Part shown: positions 24,350 to 36,344 of the stretch, in pieces
Layout: each line of letters begins with the position of its first letter
Position numbering within the stretch: position 1 is the first letter of the stretch
Assembly: GCA_000827495.1 (NCBI GenBank)
Contig: KN817658.1
Coordinates: forward strand, 25,081-84,942
DNA length: 59,862 bases
Reading direction: 5' to 3'
DNA from: Hypholoma sublateritium FD-334 SS-4
Taxonomy: Eukaryota > Basidiomycota > Agaricomycetes > Agaricales > Strophariaceae
Notes under the pieces: model-generated
Databases searched by the model: none
Seen by the model: the letters and a program-made list of their open reading frames with translations, nothing else
Told to the model about the DNA's origin: nothing
Program-made: the position numbers and the translations under genes

Positions 24350-27300
24350 CTATTTGTTGAGTGGAAGAACATGCACGCATTCTCTGCTAATTCCAGCGGC
24401 ATGCATAATCATGTGGCTAGTGTGGCCAATGACGTTCGCGAACGGGACAAGGATTGACCTTTGGGACAACTGATTGTAGCGAAGCTGTCCGCCCGAGACT
24501 GGGAAATCGCGGTAGAGATCATGTTGGACGTCGTTCTCGGCAAGTTCTTCATAGTCTCGAATGACTGCAAAGATCTGAGTTATGCTTTTTGTTCTTGATT
24601 GTCTTTGGTGCGTGAAGAGGGACTCTAGGACACCTGCTGACCACGGGACATCTGGGGAGCGCTGAAATATGACGTGCGCATTGTTCTTGGAGGGCAAAGC
24701 TTCGAAAAGTTGCCCAAAGCGCTCGACCCCATCGATAAAGCGGACCTGATTGGTATACAGCATTGGTTGATCCGTGCGGTCGATTATGGTCAAAAGTTTC
24801 TGCAATCCAACATAAATATGTGTGGGCATGGGTTGCTCTGTCTTGCCACCCTTAATTGTTTCGGCTCTGTTTGATGACGACCCATCATAGAGAATAGTCC
24901 CTTTAACATTTACTTTGTATCGCCGTTCGAAAACCTCGATTATTGGATGAGCTTGCTGAGGAAGATTTCGTTCTGCAAAAAGGATACGAAGATTTTGTGT
25001 TCTGCAGAAGCTTGTAAACATTGTCTCTTCCATTTCTCCTGTGCGGCGAGTTAGTAGTCGTGCTTTAATATTGTCACGGTATTCGGAAAACTAACCGAGG
25101 GTGTCATTTGTTGCTATTTTCTGAATAATCCCATTGTATCTCTCAAACGCATAGCATCGCCAAGAATGCGTAGGACCAAATCGCCTGAGTTGTGCGGAAA
25201 AGTGCATTGAAAGGTGCTGATAGGGTGAAAGATCAACGAAGGGGTAGAGTTCACGAATGCCCTTCAGGTAAGCAAGCATATGTTTATCATAAAGGGCTAT
25301 CTTGTCCTCAGTGATAGTCCGTGAGTTTGCAATCTTGACGGCTGCGACCAATTCCATATAATTAAGCAGCATCTGGTGGTGCCTATCATCTCTTGGTTTT
25401 GATCCCCATAGCCGTGTTAATGTGATAGGGAGGTTCACTGTGCAGAACGATCTCCATTCATCGGCCTTGAAGTTCCCCCATTTTACTTCCCCGGGATGTC
25501 TGGGAGCACGCGTGGCCCAAGACGGGAGACCAAGCTTTGTCATGTCATCTCGAATAGCCGCTAATGTTTGTTTCCCAAGAACTTTCTTCAAAGTGGCTGA
25601 GCGCTTGTTCACTGGCGCTTCCTCTGGCTGAACTGGTTGCCCATGTCGTTCTTTAGTCCGCTGTTGTCCCTTTCAGTCAGCGTATGCTCAACGGCGATTG
25701 TTTTTTATTGACGAACCTCATCGATAATACGGTCGGCCAGATCAGACACACGAAGCTTGTTATATGCATCTGCAGAACCTCCAAAACGCACTGCGCAGAA
25801 GGCAACGAGAACAGCTTTACGTAGCCTTTTCACTTTTGAATCACTGGCCGTCTTGTACATATTGTTAAAGAATGGCTTAGCAGCCGCCTCCGGTCCGGGT
25901 TGTGCTGCGATAGAGGAATCAGCTATGGGTATTTCTGCGGAGTTGGATGTTTCGTCGAAAACGGGGGGAGGGATATAGATATCATCATTGGTGAACCATT
26001 CTTGTTCAATCCTCTATATACAATGTTAATATGCTTAAACGGTGAAAATAAGCGGCATTATATTAAAGTGCTTACATAGTCTCTGAGCCCAAGCACAAGC
26101 TCGTCCACTTTTGCGCCGCCAAAGTTCAACCCAACCTTGGTGCATAAATACTTCAATTCGGCAGAGGGTAGCTTCCTGAGCTGGTCAAGACTGCCGTTGC
26201 GGAGAATGTGGTCGGCATTTTCCATGACATCTTTTTCTAGCGATGTGGGCACAGGAGGTTTACTGCCATCTCCGTCGGCCACGGTTACATCCATTCCCCA
26301 TATCTCCCGAACATGGCGAAAAAATAGTCGTAGATAGAAACAGTGCATAGCATCAATAATGACATGTTTTGTTGGATCCCAGTACGGCAAACGGAGTAGT
26401 TCGGACCATCGTATGCCGTGTGTAGAGAATATCCTGTCTTGCTCAGCCTTTGTTGCTGCATTCTTCCACATATCTGCGAACTTATGGTGATCGCAGAGGT
26501 TACGAGGAGGCCACTTGTCTCGGTCTAAATTGTTGATATCCTTGAGTGTGATATAACACTCTGAGCACAAATACGTCGAGCTGTGTGATCCGTGGCCTGA
26601 TACGCGTCTAGCGGCGGGAAGATCGCATATCAAAGGCAGCATCGCGCAGCGAACAAGTCGACCAAGCGGATATTTTGTCGTTCGGGATATATATATGCCT
26701 TTTAACCACAGGACAAGAAGGTCTTCGACAAGAGGGTGAAGGACATGATTGATTTGGTCTAGGGATGGCTCATCTGGACCTGGGATGATCCCCACGAGAA
26801 ATATGTTTTCGCTCTTATAGCGTACTTCTGGAGGTAGGTTCAAACAGACCATGTACATGCCGCCAACTGAAATGCTCTTCCCGCCTTTCTTCTTGCTAAA
26901 AGGAGTAAAGCCATCGACATTGAGACCAAAAACGAGACGGCCCTCATTTCCAGGGCCTGGGAAGAATGGTTTATTGTCCAAACCAGAGAATTCCTTCAGC
27001 ATTGATCCGTCCCACATGTCTTTCATTTCACCGGAGAGATGGTCCCTTTCGAGAGGATACTGGTCGAAGTATTGCTCAATATCGGGCCGTGAGTACATTC
27101 TAGCAATCCAGTGATGAAGATCCTGATAGACGTATTTTCGTATTGGGTGCAGAATAGCAGATTTTTTGGGTGCCTGTAATTGGGCTCCGCATTCTGGGGT
27201 ATTAGGCGTCCTTTTATGCGTACAAAATGTTGGACAAGACATGTCGTTCCCCGAATCAATCTTGTAAGTAGAAAAACAGCGAGGGCAGCAAATATAGGGG

Positions 27301-28536
27301 GTTGATTTTGGCTCGATTCCAAGCGCGCTGACAACCGTGCGGACATCTGCAGGTATGCTATTTGCTATCTTGAATCGTTCTTCATTTGTCGAATCCTTTG
27401 CCATGGATTTGACGATTACTGAGATGAAAGCCAATGCTAAGTTACAGTCGTCCATCGATAGGTTTGCTAGTAGGTACAGGGAGGCCACAAGCAGGTAGCA
27501 TAAGCATGTAATCGGTTCCATTAGCTTTGTCCAGGCTGAAAAGAAAGGACCTGAATTGTAATAGTAAGTCTATGAGAGCACAGAACCTAGACAGTGCGGA
27601 CGCACCTGCGTCGATGGTCGGCGCGTCTCTCTCATCTGCATCGAGAGCCGCCCTGTGCTGGCGCGCCCATTCCGTTTTTTTCATGAGAGTGACTTTGTTG
27701 CGTCCTCCTCGAAGTTCTTGGATGATCTGGGCGGCCACGACACGGTTATGATTCGACAGTGGGCTTGGTTTGGTTCGAAGGAGGGATCTCAGGTAATCTT
27801 CTGTATCCGCCAGCCATCTCTCGTAACTGAGAGTTGCATAATTCTCGGGAGCATCGGCGTTCAACTGTAGCGCATCTACAAGATTCCCGTTTGTGAGAGG
27901 GGGCGACATTTTAGTCGGAAGATTTGAAAATATCAAAGGTTCTCTCTGGATGCTTGTGTGAAGTACCTCAGTTGTGTCGTCACGGGAGCGGCGAAGTAGA
28001 GAATCTAGCTGTTTCGAAATTGCGCCAACTTTATTCGTATTCGATCCATCCTTTCCGATAGAGGTGCCAAAGCCGCTTTTTGCGAAACGAAACCAGTTAC
28101 GCTTTTGCCACCTCGTAAGAGTGGTTCCCCCTGGAGGTTGAACTATGCGTTGATTCGACGGTCCAGTGGACGAGGTGGTGTTAGACTGGGAGTCTGATGA
28201 GCGGCCATCGGTATCGAGGTTCTCCGAGTCAATTTGAGCAGAAGAGGGCTGAGACGTAGACGAGGATTCCGATAGCGTAGTATGCGCTATAGGCGGTGCT
28301 TGTGCACCTGCCTGAGACTGGGATTCCAATGCAGCGCGGCGCCTGATTTCATTCCGTCTAAAGTGAAGGGTCCATTGTTCAAGGGTAACAACCTTTCCGT
28401 TACTCGTCTCGGCCTTAGAATTTCCGTCGAAGGTCTCCGCGCAGACGCACTCTGTGCATTGACAGAGAGTTAGAGCTTTCGGTAGCTGAATCTTCCTCTG
28501 GTCCACAGCCTTCCCCCCGCGTAGATGGGGAGGCAT
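24350..28536 (-). CDS. Tnp2/Plavaka-like DNA transposase, 1316 aa, apparently intact
   Basis: Five exons, 28536-27606, 27535-26076, 26013-25717, 25669-25096 and 25038-24350, total 3951 coding bases with every junction in phase. The N-terminus has a Cys cluster (CQCTECVCAE). The core has VCLNLPPEVRYKSENIFLVG, LICDLPAARRVSGHGSHSST with following CSEC, and IRWSELLRLPYWDPTKHVII-DAMH. The C-terminal part has YPFVDLSPYQHLSMHFSAQL and WRCYAFERYNG. This is the transposase type annotated in Agaricomycetes as Tnp2 and related to CACTA/Plavaka elements. Acidic residues in DLP, DAMH and the downstream part are candidates for the catalytic triad. No stop or frameshift was found, so it may be active. Clear terminal repeats and target duplications were not located. 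Confidence 0.88.
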
Positions 28537-28850
28537 GATTCAAGAAAAAGTATCCTGCAATAGGAGAGGAAGAGGATGCTCGTCAATCTGTATGGTGATT
28601 CGATGGCGATTGTTCAATTGTTATCAATCCTGTGAGTACCACTAAAGCGTCCGCCGCAGCACAGAAATTCACTAAACACCAACTAAACACATACAGTTAA
28701 AAGGACTACGGCCCGGTAATGACATCGACGACACTACTTATCCCGAGTTGAAGCTTTGAAGTTTGACTCTAACATTCAAACCTTTAAGCTTTAAGTTTAA
28801 GCTGGATCCTTCACTTACAGCCAAGCTCGCGGCATCCTAGCTTATCAACA
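24350..28850 (-). mobile_element. DNA transposon carrying the Tnp2/Plavaka-like transposase (ends unresolved)
   Basis: The minimum element is the transposase gene plus flanks. On the right, CACTACTTATCC starts near 28733 and is followed by a short AAGCTTTGAAG/TTTAAGCTTTAAG-rich tract to ~28800 that may be subterminal sequence. No matching left terminus was found in the 35-base gap before the SUN gene. Either the left end lies beyond that gene, the ends are degenerate, or the element overlaps the gene's 3' end. Confidence 0.45.
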
Positions 28851-29215
28851 TGCTTTCTTCCAAGAATACATCTTGCTGTAATATGGTGAAAGTCAGTTGG
28901 AGAAACGGAGTAATTGAGCGTGGTGTATCCAGAATCTTTGGGAGAACGAAGAGAACGACGTGGATTCAACGGAAACACAAATATGTATGCAAGAAATTTT
29001 AACCGAAATATTGCCAGACATTTTTGATATCTACTAGGAATTATTTGAAAGGCTCCAGATGATTCGGCCGGTCTGCTACCAGATCGAAATACGGGACAAA
29101 ATAATTATATGACTTAAAATTTTGAACAAGTCAATTCTACTAGTAGTCGACACATATCGCCCTACTTGCTACAAACTTTGTCTGAGCATAAAAACGCCTG
29201 ACCAGACTGATTGTT
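28540..29215. other. transposon 5' flank and spacer
   Basis: AT-rich sequence with repeated AAGCTT-like words at ~28745-28805 and no reading frame of note up to the stop of the F-box gene. Confidence 0.4.
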
Positions 29216-31095
29216 TCACCATCTAGGTAGTCCTGTTACCGGATAAATGTCCACAGACATAAGCTTGGGTGTGATCCTCCCCGGTATCAATCTCAGACGT
29301 AACCCAGCGAGCAGTTGCACCTCAACTGATTGCCGAATACGCATGATATCTTGCTCTCCACCGCGTATATATGCGCTGAATCCCTTGAGACCAGAGAAAG
29401 TGCCCTCTTTAGTGCCGCGCTTGTTAAGAATAAAAGCTTCAATCGCCTCACAGGACATAGGTCCGTCAACGATGTGGTAAGCAAGACGCTCGAGGCGGGG
29501 GCATAGCTGTTTACGAATAGTTCTGTCGGTATAGTCCGTCAGGTAGCGGAGAAGTTGGTCTCCAGCAGTGGACCATAGCATGAGGGCGGCGGTTGGGGCT
29601 GGTCTGAGCAGTTGAGAATTTCTCGCTGGAGAGCGAGGAATTTCATCTTGCCTGGTCAGTTCAAGCTCGACCAGAAGCGGGCACACTTTGAGGCATTCTA
29701 CGAGTTCGGTCGGCGCTTCGAAGTTGGTCACACAGAGATGTGTTATGTGGTTACCCATGCGGTGAACTAGGCCAAGTAGAGGCATAGATTCGGCGGAGGC
29801 GTCATATGTAATACGCTCTAACATCGGTACGTCCAGTTGGTCGAGAAAAGAAAACGCTTTTTCTATTTGGCGGGTATAGTGAGTGTTCGGGTGGATGTTA
29901 TCGAACCATGCCTCTTGATCAAAAAAAATTGAGATGGCCTTAAGATGCGGCAAGCAGAGGCGCAGGCAAGTGTCATCCGTTCTGATATAAAGCATGCAGC
30001 CGACTAGGCCCACACAAGATTCCAGAGTTTTAACAATCAATTTCAGAGACGAGGGGTATTTGGGACTACCCAGTGATAAATGGGTGATGCGCGACCACTG
30101 TACGAGGTACCCTCCATAATTATCCGCGGGCGTCACGAGATGGATGCTGCTTAGGCGGAAAGCGTCGGGGAGGTGTGAGGTATGGTTATACTGCTCCTGC
30201 GGATCGTCTTGCTGAAGATCTAAGCCTGATATATCAAGACTAAGGTGCTCCAATCGAGGAAAGTTACACTTAGAAGACGCTTGTCCGAGCAAATAGCAGA
30301 ATCGCTGCACGGAATATGCTGAACAATGCAATGAAATACTTTTCCACTGGGCCGCCCGAGCAATAAGTAAATTGAAAACATCATCAATGTACCAATCAGC
30401 AACGTGGTCTCCTTTTTCGTGGACGTGTATCTCGATATCGCATGCGCCTGCGTGACAGAGCCACTCGTTGACTGCCCATGCATACTTGGTCATTGTACGG
30501 TAAAAATGGATTTGCCGAGACTGGTCTCGGCCATCAAACCATTCAGTAAGACATGGAACAAGAATAGGGACGTCGATTGCTGCCCAGAGTCTAGGAGTTG
30601 TGAGAGCCAATTGCCGCAGATGTCTTGAGATGTGGGTCAGGAGAAGCGGCGGCTGACGAAAGTCGATGACCGGAATATAGTCGTTGGGGAGGCAATGGAG
30701 GAATATTTCTCTGAGGATATCGTCAGGAAGCCGCCGAAATGGAGAAAGCAGGGCTCGGTAGGGTGCGACTTCCTGAACCATGATCGTTTCTTTTTGGACC
30801 AAGCTCTCCAATTGCTGCTTAAGCTGCGAAATTTGTGCTTGTATCCCTAGCAGTTTTGTTTCTGGACCAATGAGTGCGCTCTGTATTAAACATTTTTGCT
30901 CATCAGATGGCACTTCATTTGTACCAAGAAGTTCGTCGAGAGAACTGAGTTCTGAATTCTAGATAGCAGTGAAATTGGAGCGTCAAAGTTGTCTTGCGGA
31001 CTTTCGAGCATGGGGAATTGACTCACCATATCAACCATCGATGATCGCGGAACAAGTACGGTGTAGATGTTGAGTGAGTCCATGGTGGCTGCCAT
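29216..31095 (-). CDS. F-box protein with leucine-rich-like repeats, 603 aa
   Basis: Exon 1 is 31095-31027 (MAATMDSLNIYTVLVPRSS...) and exon 2 is 30958-29216. The 68-base intron (GTGAGT...CTATCTAG) has phase 0. A short coiled coil (LLGIQAQISQLKQQLESLVQ) is followed by the F-box: SPFRRLPDDILREIFLHCLP with LTHISRHLRQLALTTPRLWA. The remainder contains repeated leucine-rich strands (for example FPRLEHLSLDISGLDL, ITHLSLGSPKYPSSLKLIV, LVECLKVCPLLVELELTRQD). This is the standard architecture of the very large Agaricomycete F-box family. Such proteins are substrate adaptors of SCF ubiquitin ligases. The gene appears intact; the target is unknown. Confidence 0.85.
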
Positions 31096-31099
31096 TATA

Positions 31100-32450
31100 T
31101 ATGCCTGAATAGGACAAAGGGCGCCTCCATCACTTTGTTGTGAAAGCCGAGAATAACCGCGTAGCAGCTACATCGGGTCGCTGGCGATCGAGGGTCCAGC
31201 GTCATGCGCGCCTGCTCATCGACGGCGGACAGAGGCGACGGTGAGGAGCTACTGTTATTTATATGTAAGGGGTTTGGCGACAGAGTGGATTGCAATTAGT
31301 TGAATGATAGAGCCTGGGCAGTGGTGGCTTTCGATTTGTGCGTCCAATCATGCACGTGGGTCGGAAGAGAAGTTGACATCACTCGCTTTGTTGCTAGAGT
31401 GAGACTTTTCACTATCCGGCTTTGGTGTTGTGTGGCGGTTGAAAGTATTTCAAGACGGTAATGCTGAACTTGACATTGGTGCACAGGCTCTATTCATGCG
31501 GGATTGGGTGGATGGCTTTCGCATTAACGTGGTGGAGAACGTAGAGGCACAGGTAAGTTGGAAATATCAGAATTCGAAGCTTCGAGTTCACGATTGGTGC
31601 ATTTCGCGACGGGAAAGCTGACAGTGATGGAAATTTCGACCATATCGTCTTCTCAAGATGATATCAGGGGCATGACTGTCGCAGATGTTTATGAACAGAG
31701 AGATCCTCCTCGCCCGCAAAGCCGTCGCTCATCAGCATGTCGTTGATCTCGCGGTCGGAGAACACCTCTCCTCCACCTCAGAGTCGGACTCGTTTACACC
31801 GTCGGCGGCGCTACAGTACTAGGGTACCGCGAGACGCCGTGTTTGCTTCTTTGGAATAAGCAAATAGTGGTGTTCATGGGTTCTGATCGTTTAGAGGACA
31901 CTGTACAGCCGTCAAGCAGCGGAGGTTTAAGATCGTGGACCATGGCATAAATCGTAGATCCAGAGTCGTCCTCGCAGTCAATATGGTCACCCCTGTGAAA
32001 CCCACTTCAATTGTAACCGTTCGGTTGGCTTCCCAAAAATTGTTGTCCCCGTTCTAGATAAGGAAACACCTGCAGGTTGGGCTTATCTTGCAAAAACAAG
32101 TTCCTTGCCATTAGATCTAGTTTCGATTGAGAAAAAAGACAACGTACCACTTTTTTGGTAACGATTTCTACTTCCTCATTGCGCAAGAACTGTGGTCAAC
32201 AGCTGCGGCTACTCCACCTTCTTCTGCTCTGTGTACCAATCGTAGCCAAGCTTCTCCTGCATCTTCTGCATTGTCTGCGTCATGGAACCTCCTCGAGCTA
32301 CCCTCAGGTCCATCTGCACTTCTTGCACCTACAGCGACTACCCCATCCCCGCCGCGTCCGCGCAGGTCTGCTCTGAACAGCCAGCTTTATCGTCGGTGGC
32401 CGCCCCTGTAGGCTAAAAATTGAACCAGTCGTGTGAATTCACCCTAGACG
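31100..32450. other. no secure gene
   Basis: Plus frames at 31430-31620 (ALFMRDWVDGFRINVVENVE) and 32127-32411 are open but short and without partners. A region just past the PH-domain break at ~32450 would be expected to carry the rest of the Num1-like PH domain, but I could not find it there. Confidence 0.35.
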
Positions 32451-32459
32451 CCTAAACAT

Positions 32460-35400
32460 ATAAAACGACATACCGTTCTTCGCACTCGACTCCGACACAT
32501 TCGACGAACCAGGATCAGCTAAACTCCAATACAGCGTCTTCGTGTACGGGTGCACCCAGAAGCGCTTGTGCCGCTTTCGCCGACGCCTTTTCCAATCGCA
32601 CGGCGCGTGTACTTGTACAAGAACTCGCCGATCATCGTTTGTGTGATTGCATGGATAATGGTCGGGTCCGTCGACATCACGTTGTTCGCGCGCGGCGTCA
32701 TGTCCACTGACTTGTTCGGCGTCGACGGCGCACCCGCTGCGGGTGTAGACCGCTCATCGTAGTGCGTCTGGTGGCGGTCAGACGACATCGACGAGCGCGG
32801 CGAAGCGACACCGCTGTGGTCCGATGTCAGCGACGTTGCGCTGCGCTGGCGCTCACGCACGCTGTGCGACGATAGCGTACCCAAGGGAATGTACATATGG
32901 CCTGGCGCATGCGACGCTGAGCGGAAGCTGCTTGTCGACGGAGGCTGGCGCAATCCGGCCATCGACGGCGGCATGCTTGCGGAGAGCGAACGTACGCTGT
33001 GTGGATTGGCCCCGGGCACGGAAAGGACGGAACCGAGAGGCGTCGTCGCGCGCTGAATCAGCTCTGCGGGCGGCGGCGAAGAGGGCCGGGGTGGCGGCCC
33101 GTCGCGAACGCCATTTACGACCAGGCGGCGCTCTGGAATGAAGTTCGGTGGGGGCATGCTGTTGGGTGGGGGCGGCAATTTCGGTGGAGGTGGGAGCGAC
33201 ATCACCGGCGGTTTTGTCTTGTCCATCGACGCCAAGATGGGGCCGTTCGTTGACGACGAAGGAACGCGAGAGCGACTTGACGCGTCATCCGCAGCAGCGC
33301 CGGAGAAGAGAGACTATCGACTGCCTATCGGCCGTCACGGGTCTGCGGATGGAACCTGCTCCTGACGAGGATTCACGGAATACGCTGGACATAGGCGTGT
33401 TCGCGGGCGACGGGGCGGTGAAGACGGGCGCAGGGGCCGACGTGCCAATAGGAGGAGGAACGAACTGGAACTGATGGCTGTTGGTCGAACCCACGCGATA
33501 CAGGCCCGGCTTGGGCGACGGGGATGGGATGATCGATGATATGACCGGCGCAGGCGGCGCTGGTGGCTTCCACTCGTCTGTCTGGACCGACATTTCCTGT
33601 CCTCGGGCTTCTGTGCGTGGATAACAACAGGCTCTAGGAGCTCGTAAAGGTCCGCGCTGATACCAACCGTCTCGTACGACACCGACCTCGCTGGGACAGG
33701 CGCGAAGTACGACGAAGCAGACGTCGGCGGCCGATTGAGTGACGCGGCCGACCGCCGGTGCTTGCTCGAAAAGTGCGACACCTTGATGCTCTCTGCGTCG
33801 TCCTCCGAGTCCGAGTAGTCGTTATCCGTCATCGTGCGCACAGAGTGGAAATCTTCAGACGGCGTTGTCATCACAATACTTTGTCGCGCATCGTGAAAGT
33901 CGTCTTCTGTCTCGGCGCCCGATTCCGTCTCTTCGCCCTCGTCTATCTCATCCTCATCGACCACGGGAGCACCTAGGAACGTGCGGGTTATAGTCGTCTG
34001 CTGTTCGTGCGCGAGACGTCGGCCTGCGTGATAGTGGCCCTGCGTCCAGCATCGGCAGTGACCGAAGGTGGCAGGCTTTTGCAGAGAACCGCTGGTACTT
34101 GGACAGGTGCGGGAGGCGGGAGCGGGTCGGTTGCAACGCTGCTCTCCACAAGTACAGGAGGTAGAGGCCGCACGGGCTCGGGTGCGTCATGTTGGACACC
34201 CAATTCTGCCTTCTCGATAACAACCACCGGCTCGGGGTCCGTTTGGAGAGACATGTCCGCCGTGACAGGTTTGGGAGGCAGAACGGGCTCCAGCTGGGGA
34301 TCCGACTGGATGCCCATCTCGGCCTGTACGGCGGTCGGCGGTGGAACGATCGGCGGCGGCGCAACAGGTTCAGGCTCCGCGTCCGACTGGATGCCAACCT
34401 CCACACGGACGACAGGAGGTGGCGTCGGTACGGGCGCCGGCTCGGGTTCGACAGGCGCGATAACGGGCGGCACAGCCAGAACCACTGTCTTCTCGTCCTC
34501 GACGAGCTCCGTCTGGCACCCAAACTCGACCTTCTCAGCCTTCTTGATGCTTATGTACTCCACATCATCGTCGTCTTCTTCGATAATCTCCGTGTCGTTG
34601 AGTAGCGAGGTGTTGAAGGGTGTAAGGGGCGACTCTTCTAGGCCGCCGAGTTCGGCTGCAAGTACCTCCGGCGCATCCACGATTAACGGCGGACGCGCCT
34701 CCTTGAAGGGCACCCCGCCACGCTTTCTGCGCCCGACGGCACCACCTCTCGCAGAGCGACCGAGAACAGCCTGGCGCAACGGACTACTGGTATACGATCC
34801 GTTTGATGGCGTGCGGCGCAGAACATTCGCAAAGGTAGGGTCCATTCCGTCGACGCTTGTTAGGTTCGAATGAACCTCTGGGGCAGCAGGCGTCGGCGAA
34901 GGTGAGCGAGAACGCCGGTCGAGGAGAACTTCGTCCTGCTCGTCCTCATGATTGAGGTCGCGGCTGCTGCCGAAAATTAAAATTAATGGGGATGGAAGGC
35001 ACAGGAGGTGGTGGGGATTCGTCTGAAAGGTGGTGGTTATCATCGTTGTATTCCGAGGAAGGGCTGCCGGCAGCCATTCCGAGTCTTTGGATGAGAGTGA
35101 TACCTCCACGTCCGCGACCGCGGCTACGGCCACGAGCTGAGCGACCGCCGACCTTGAAAGGCGTTACGCATTTCACGGGCTTCTTGCTCTCCTGCATCGT
35201 GGCATTTTCGTCCATGAAACCTTCAGTCTGATCCTCGTCAAAGTCTTGGCCCCGCATCTCTGCACCTTCCAGGCGCATCCTGAGCTGCTTCCCGCGGTTC
35301 AGAGACCCCTTGAGTGTGTTGATCTGCCTCTGAGCATGGGCAAGTCGTTGTTGAAGGGCTTCAATTTTGTTTGTTGGATGATTAGCGGCGAGGAATGGTC

Positions 35401-36308
35401 GGCGAAGCGGTGAAGGGTCAGCCAACTCATTAAGGTCTATACCGAATTCGTCTGGAGGCAACAAAGACGACACATCCAAGTTTCTGCGTTTTGTAGATCC
35501 CCGTCCAGTAGTGCCAAAGACATCATCAGGATCATCATGACCGGCAGGGGTGAGGAAGTCCTTGGTTTCAGGACCACCAGGGGTAAGTGGCGACCCATAT
35601 CGCGGGAGTCGTCGTGCAGCACGTGCGACGTCTGCCTTCATGGTGTCCAAGGCTTGCTGAAGATCCGACTTGTCACGAGCAAGACCTGCAGCATGTTTGC
35701 GGGCTTGAGCGATGTCCGTGTCGTGCTTAGCCTTGAGTTTCTCGATGACATTGTTAAGCCGTTCAGCTTCGTTCTTGTGCTGATCAACGGCGTCGCGGGA
35801 TTGGGCTAAGGTCTTTGTCAGTCTTTTGTGATCAGATTCCAGACGTTGAATGGATGCCGTAAGATCCTCATTGCGGTTCGTGAGCTCCTGTTGACGAACT
35901 TCCAAATTCCAATTCTCTTCTTTGAACTTGTCTACGAATCAAAGTTTGAGTGAGACAAGATCAATAACTTATTAAGCATAGACACGCACCGCTGCTTTGT
36001 TCCTGTTGCTTGAGAGCAGTCCTGAGCCCCTCTACCGACTTCTCTAGATCGTCCTTCTCTTCTTTCATGTCTTGGATAGCTTTGTCGCGTTCTCCGAGGA
36101 GTAATTGAAGGCGTCGAACTTCCGTTGGGAGCCCGCTGCCTATTTCAAAGGCAAATTCTGCAGGAAAAATGTGATAAACTCCACGCTCCAAGCGCGCTGG
36201 CACGTAATAGCTGCTCACCGACATCATCAGCTCTGTGAGCCGCATTTTTGGCGCGTCTGGACTGAGCAACAGATGTTCCTGTTGCTGACTTTGTGCGCTC
36301 GGGCTCAT
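32460..36308 (-). pseudogene. Num1/ApsA-like cortical PH protein, frameshifted copy
   Basis: Read on the minus strand. From the ATG at 36308 the N-terminus (QEHLLLSPDAPKMRLTELMM) is spliced to FAFEIGSGLPTEVRRLQLLL, then a long coiled coil (ERDKAIQDMKEEKDDLEK ... DIAQARKHAAGLARDKSDL). A disordered middle with repeated SLQTD/GIQSD/GCQTE motifs follows. The C-terminus is the start of the Num1-type PH domain (MIGEFLYKYTRRAIGKG, then in another frame RHKRFWVHPYTKTLYW). Family members tether dynein or mitochondria at the cell cortex to move nuclei. Frame breaks lie near 34975, 33985, 33595, 33285 and 32575, and the rest of the PH domain is not found. The right-hand partial copy lacks the 33285 lesion. 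Sequencing indels are the main alternative. Confidence 0.75.
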
Positions 36309-36344
36309 CACGAGATAGCTTGGTGTACGGATAATGGTCCGTTA

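Noticed and set aside
34007..34873. 288-codon plus-strand Gly/Ser/Thr-rich frame and similar frames at 36743-37147 and 38221-38580
   Set aside because: These are antisense shadows of the repetitive, Pro/Val-rich Num1-like coding sequence on the minus strand.
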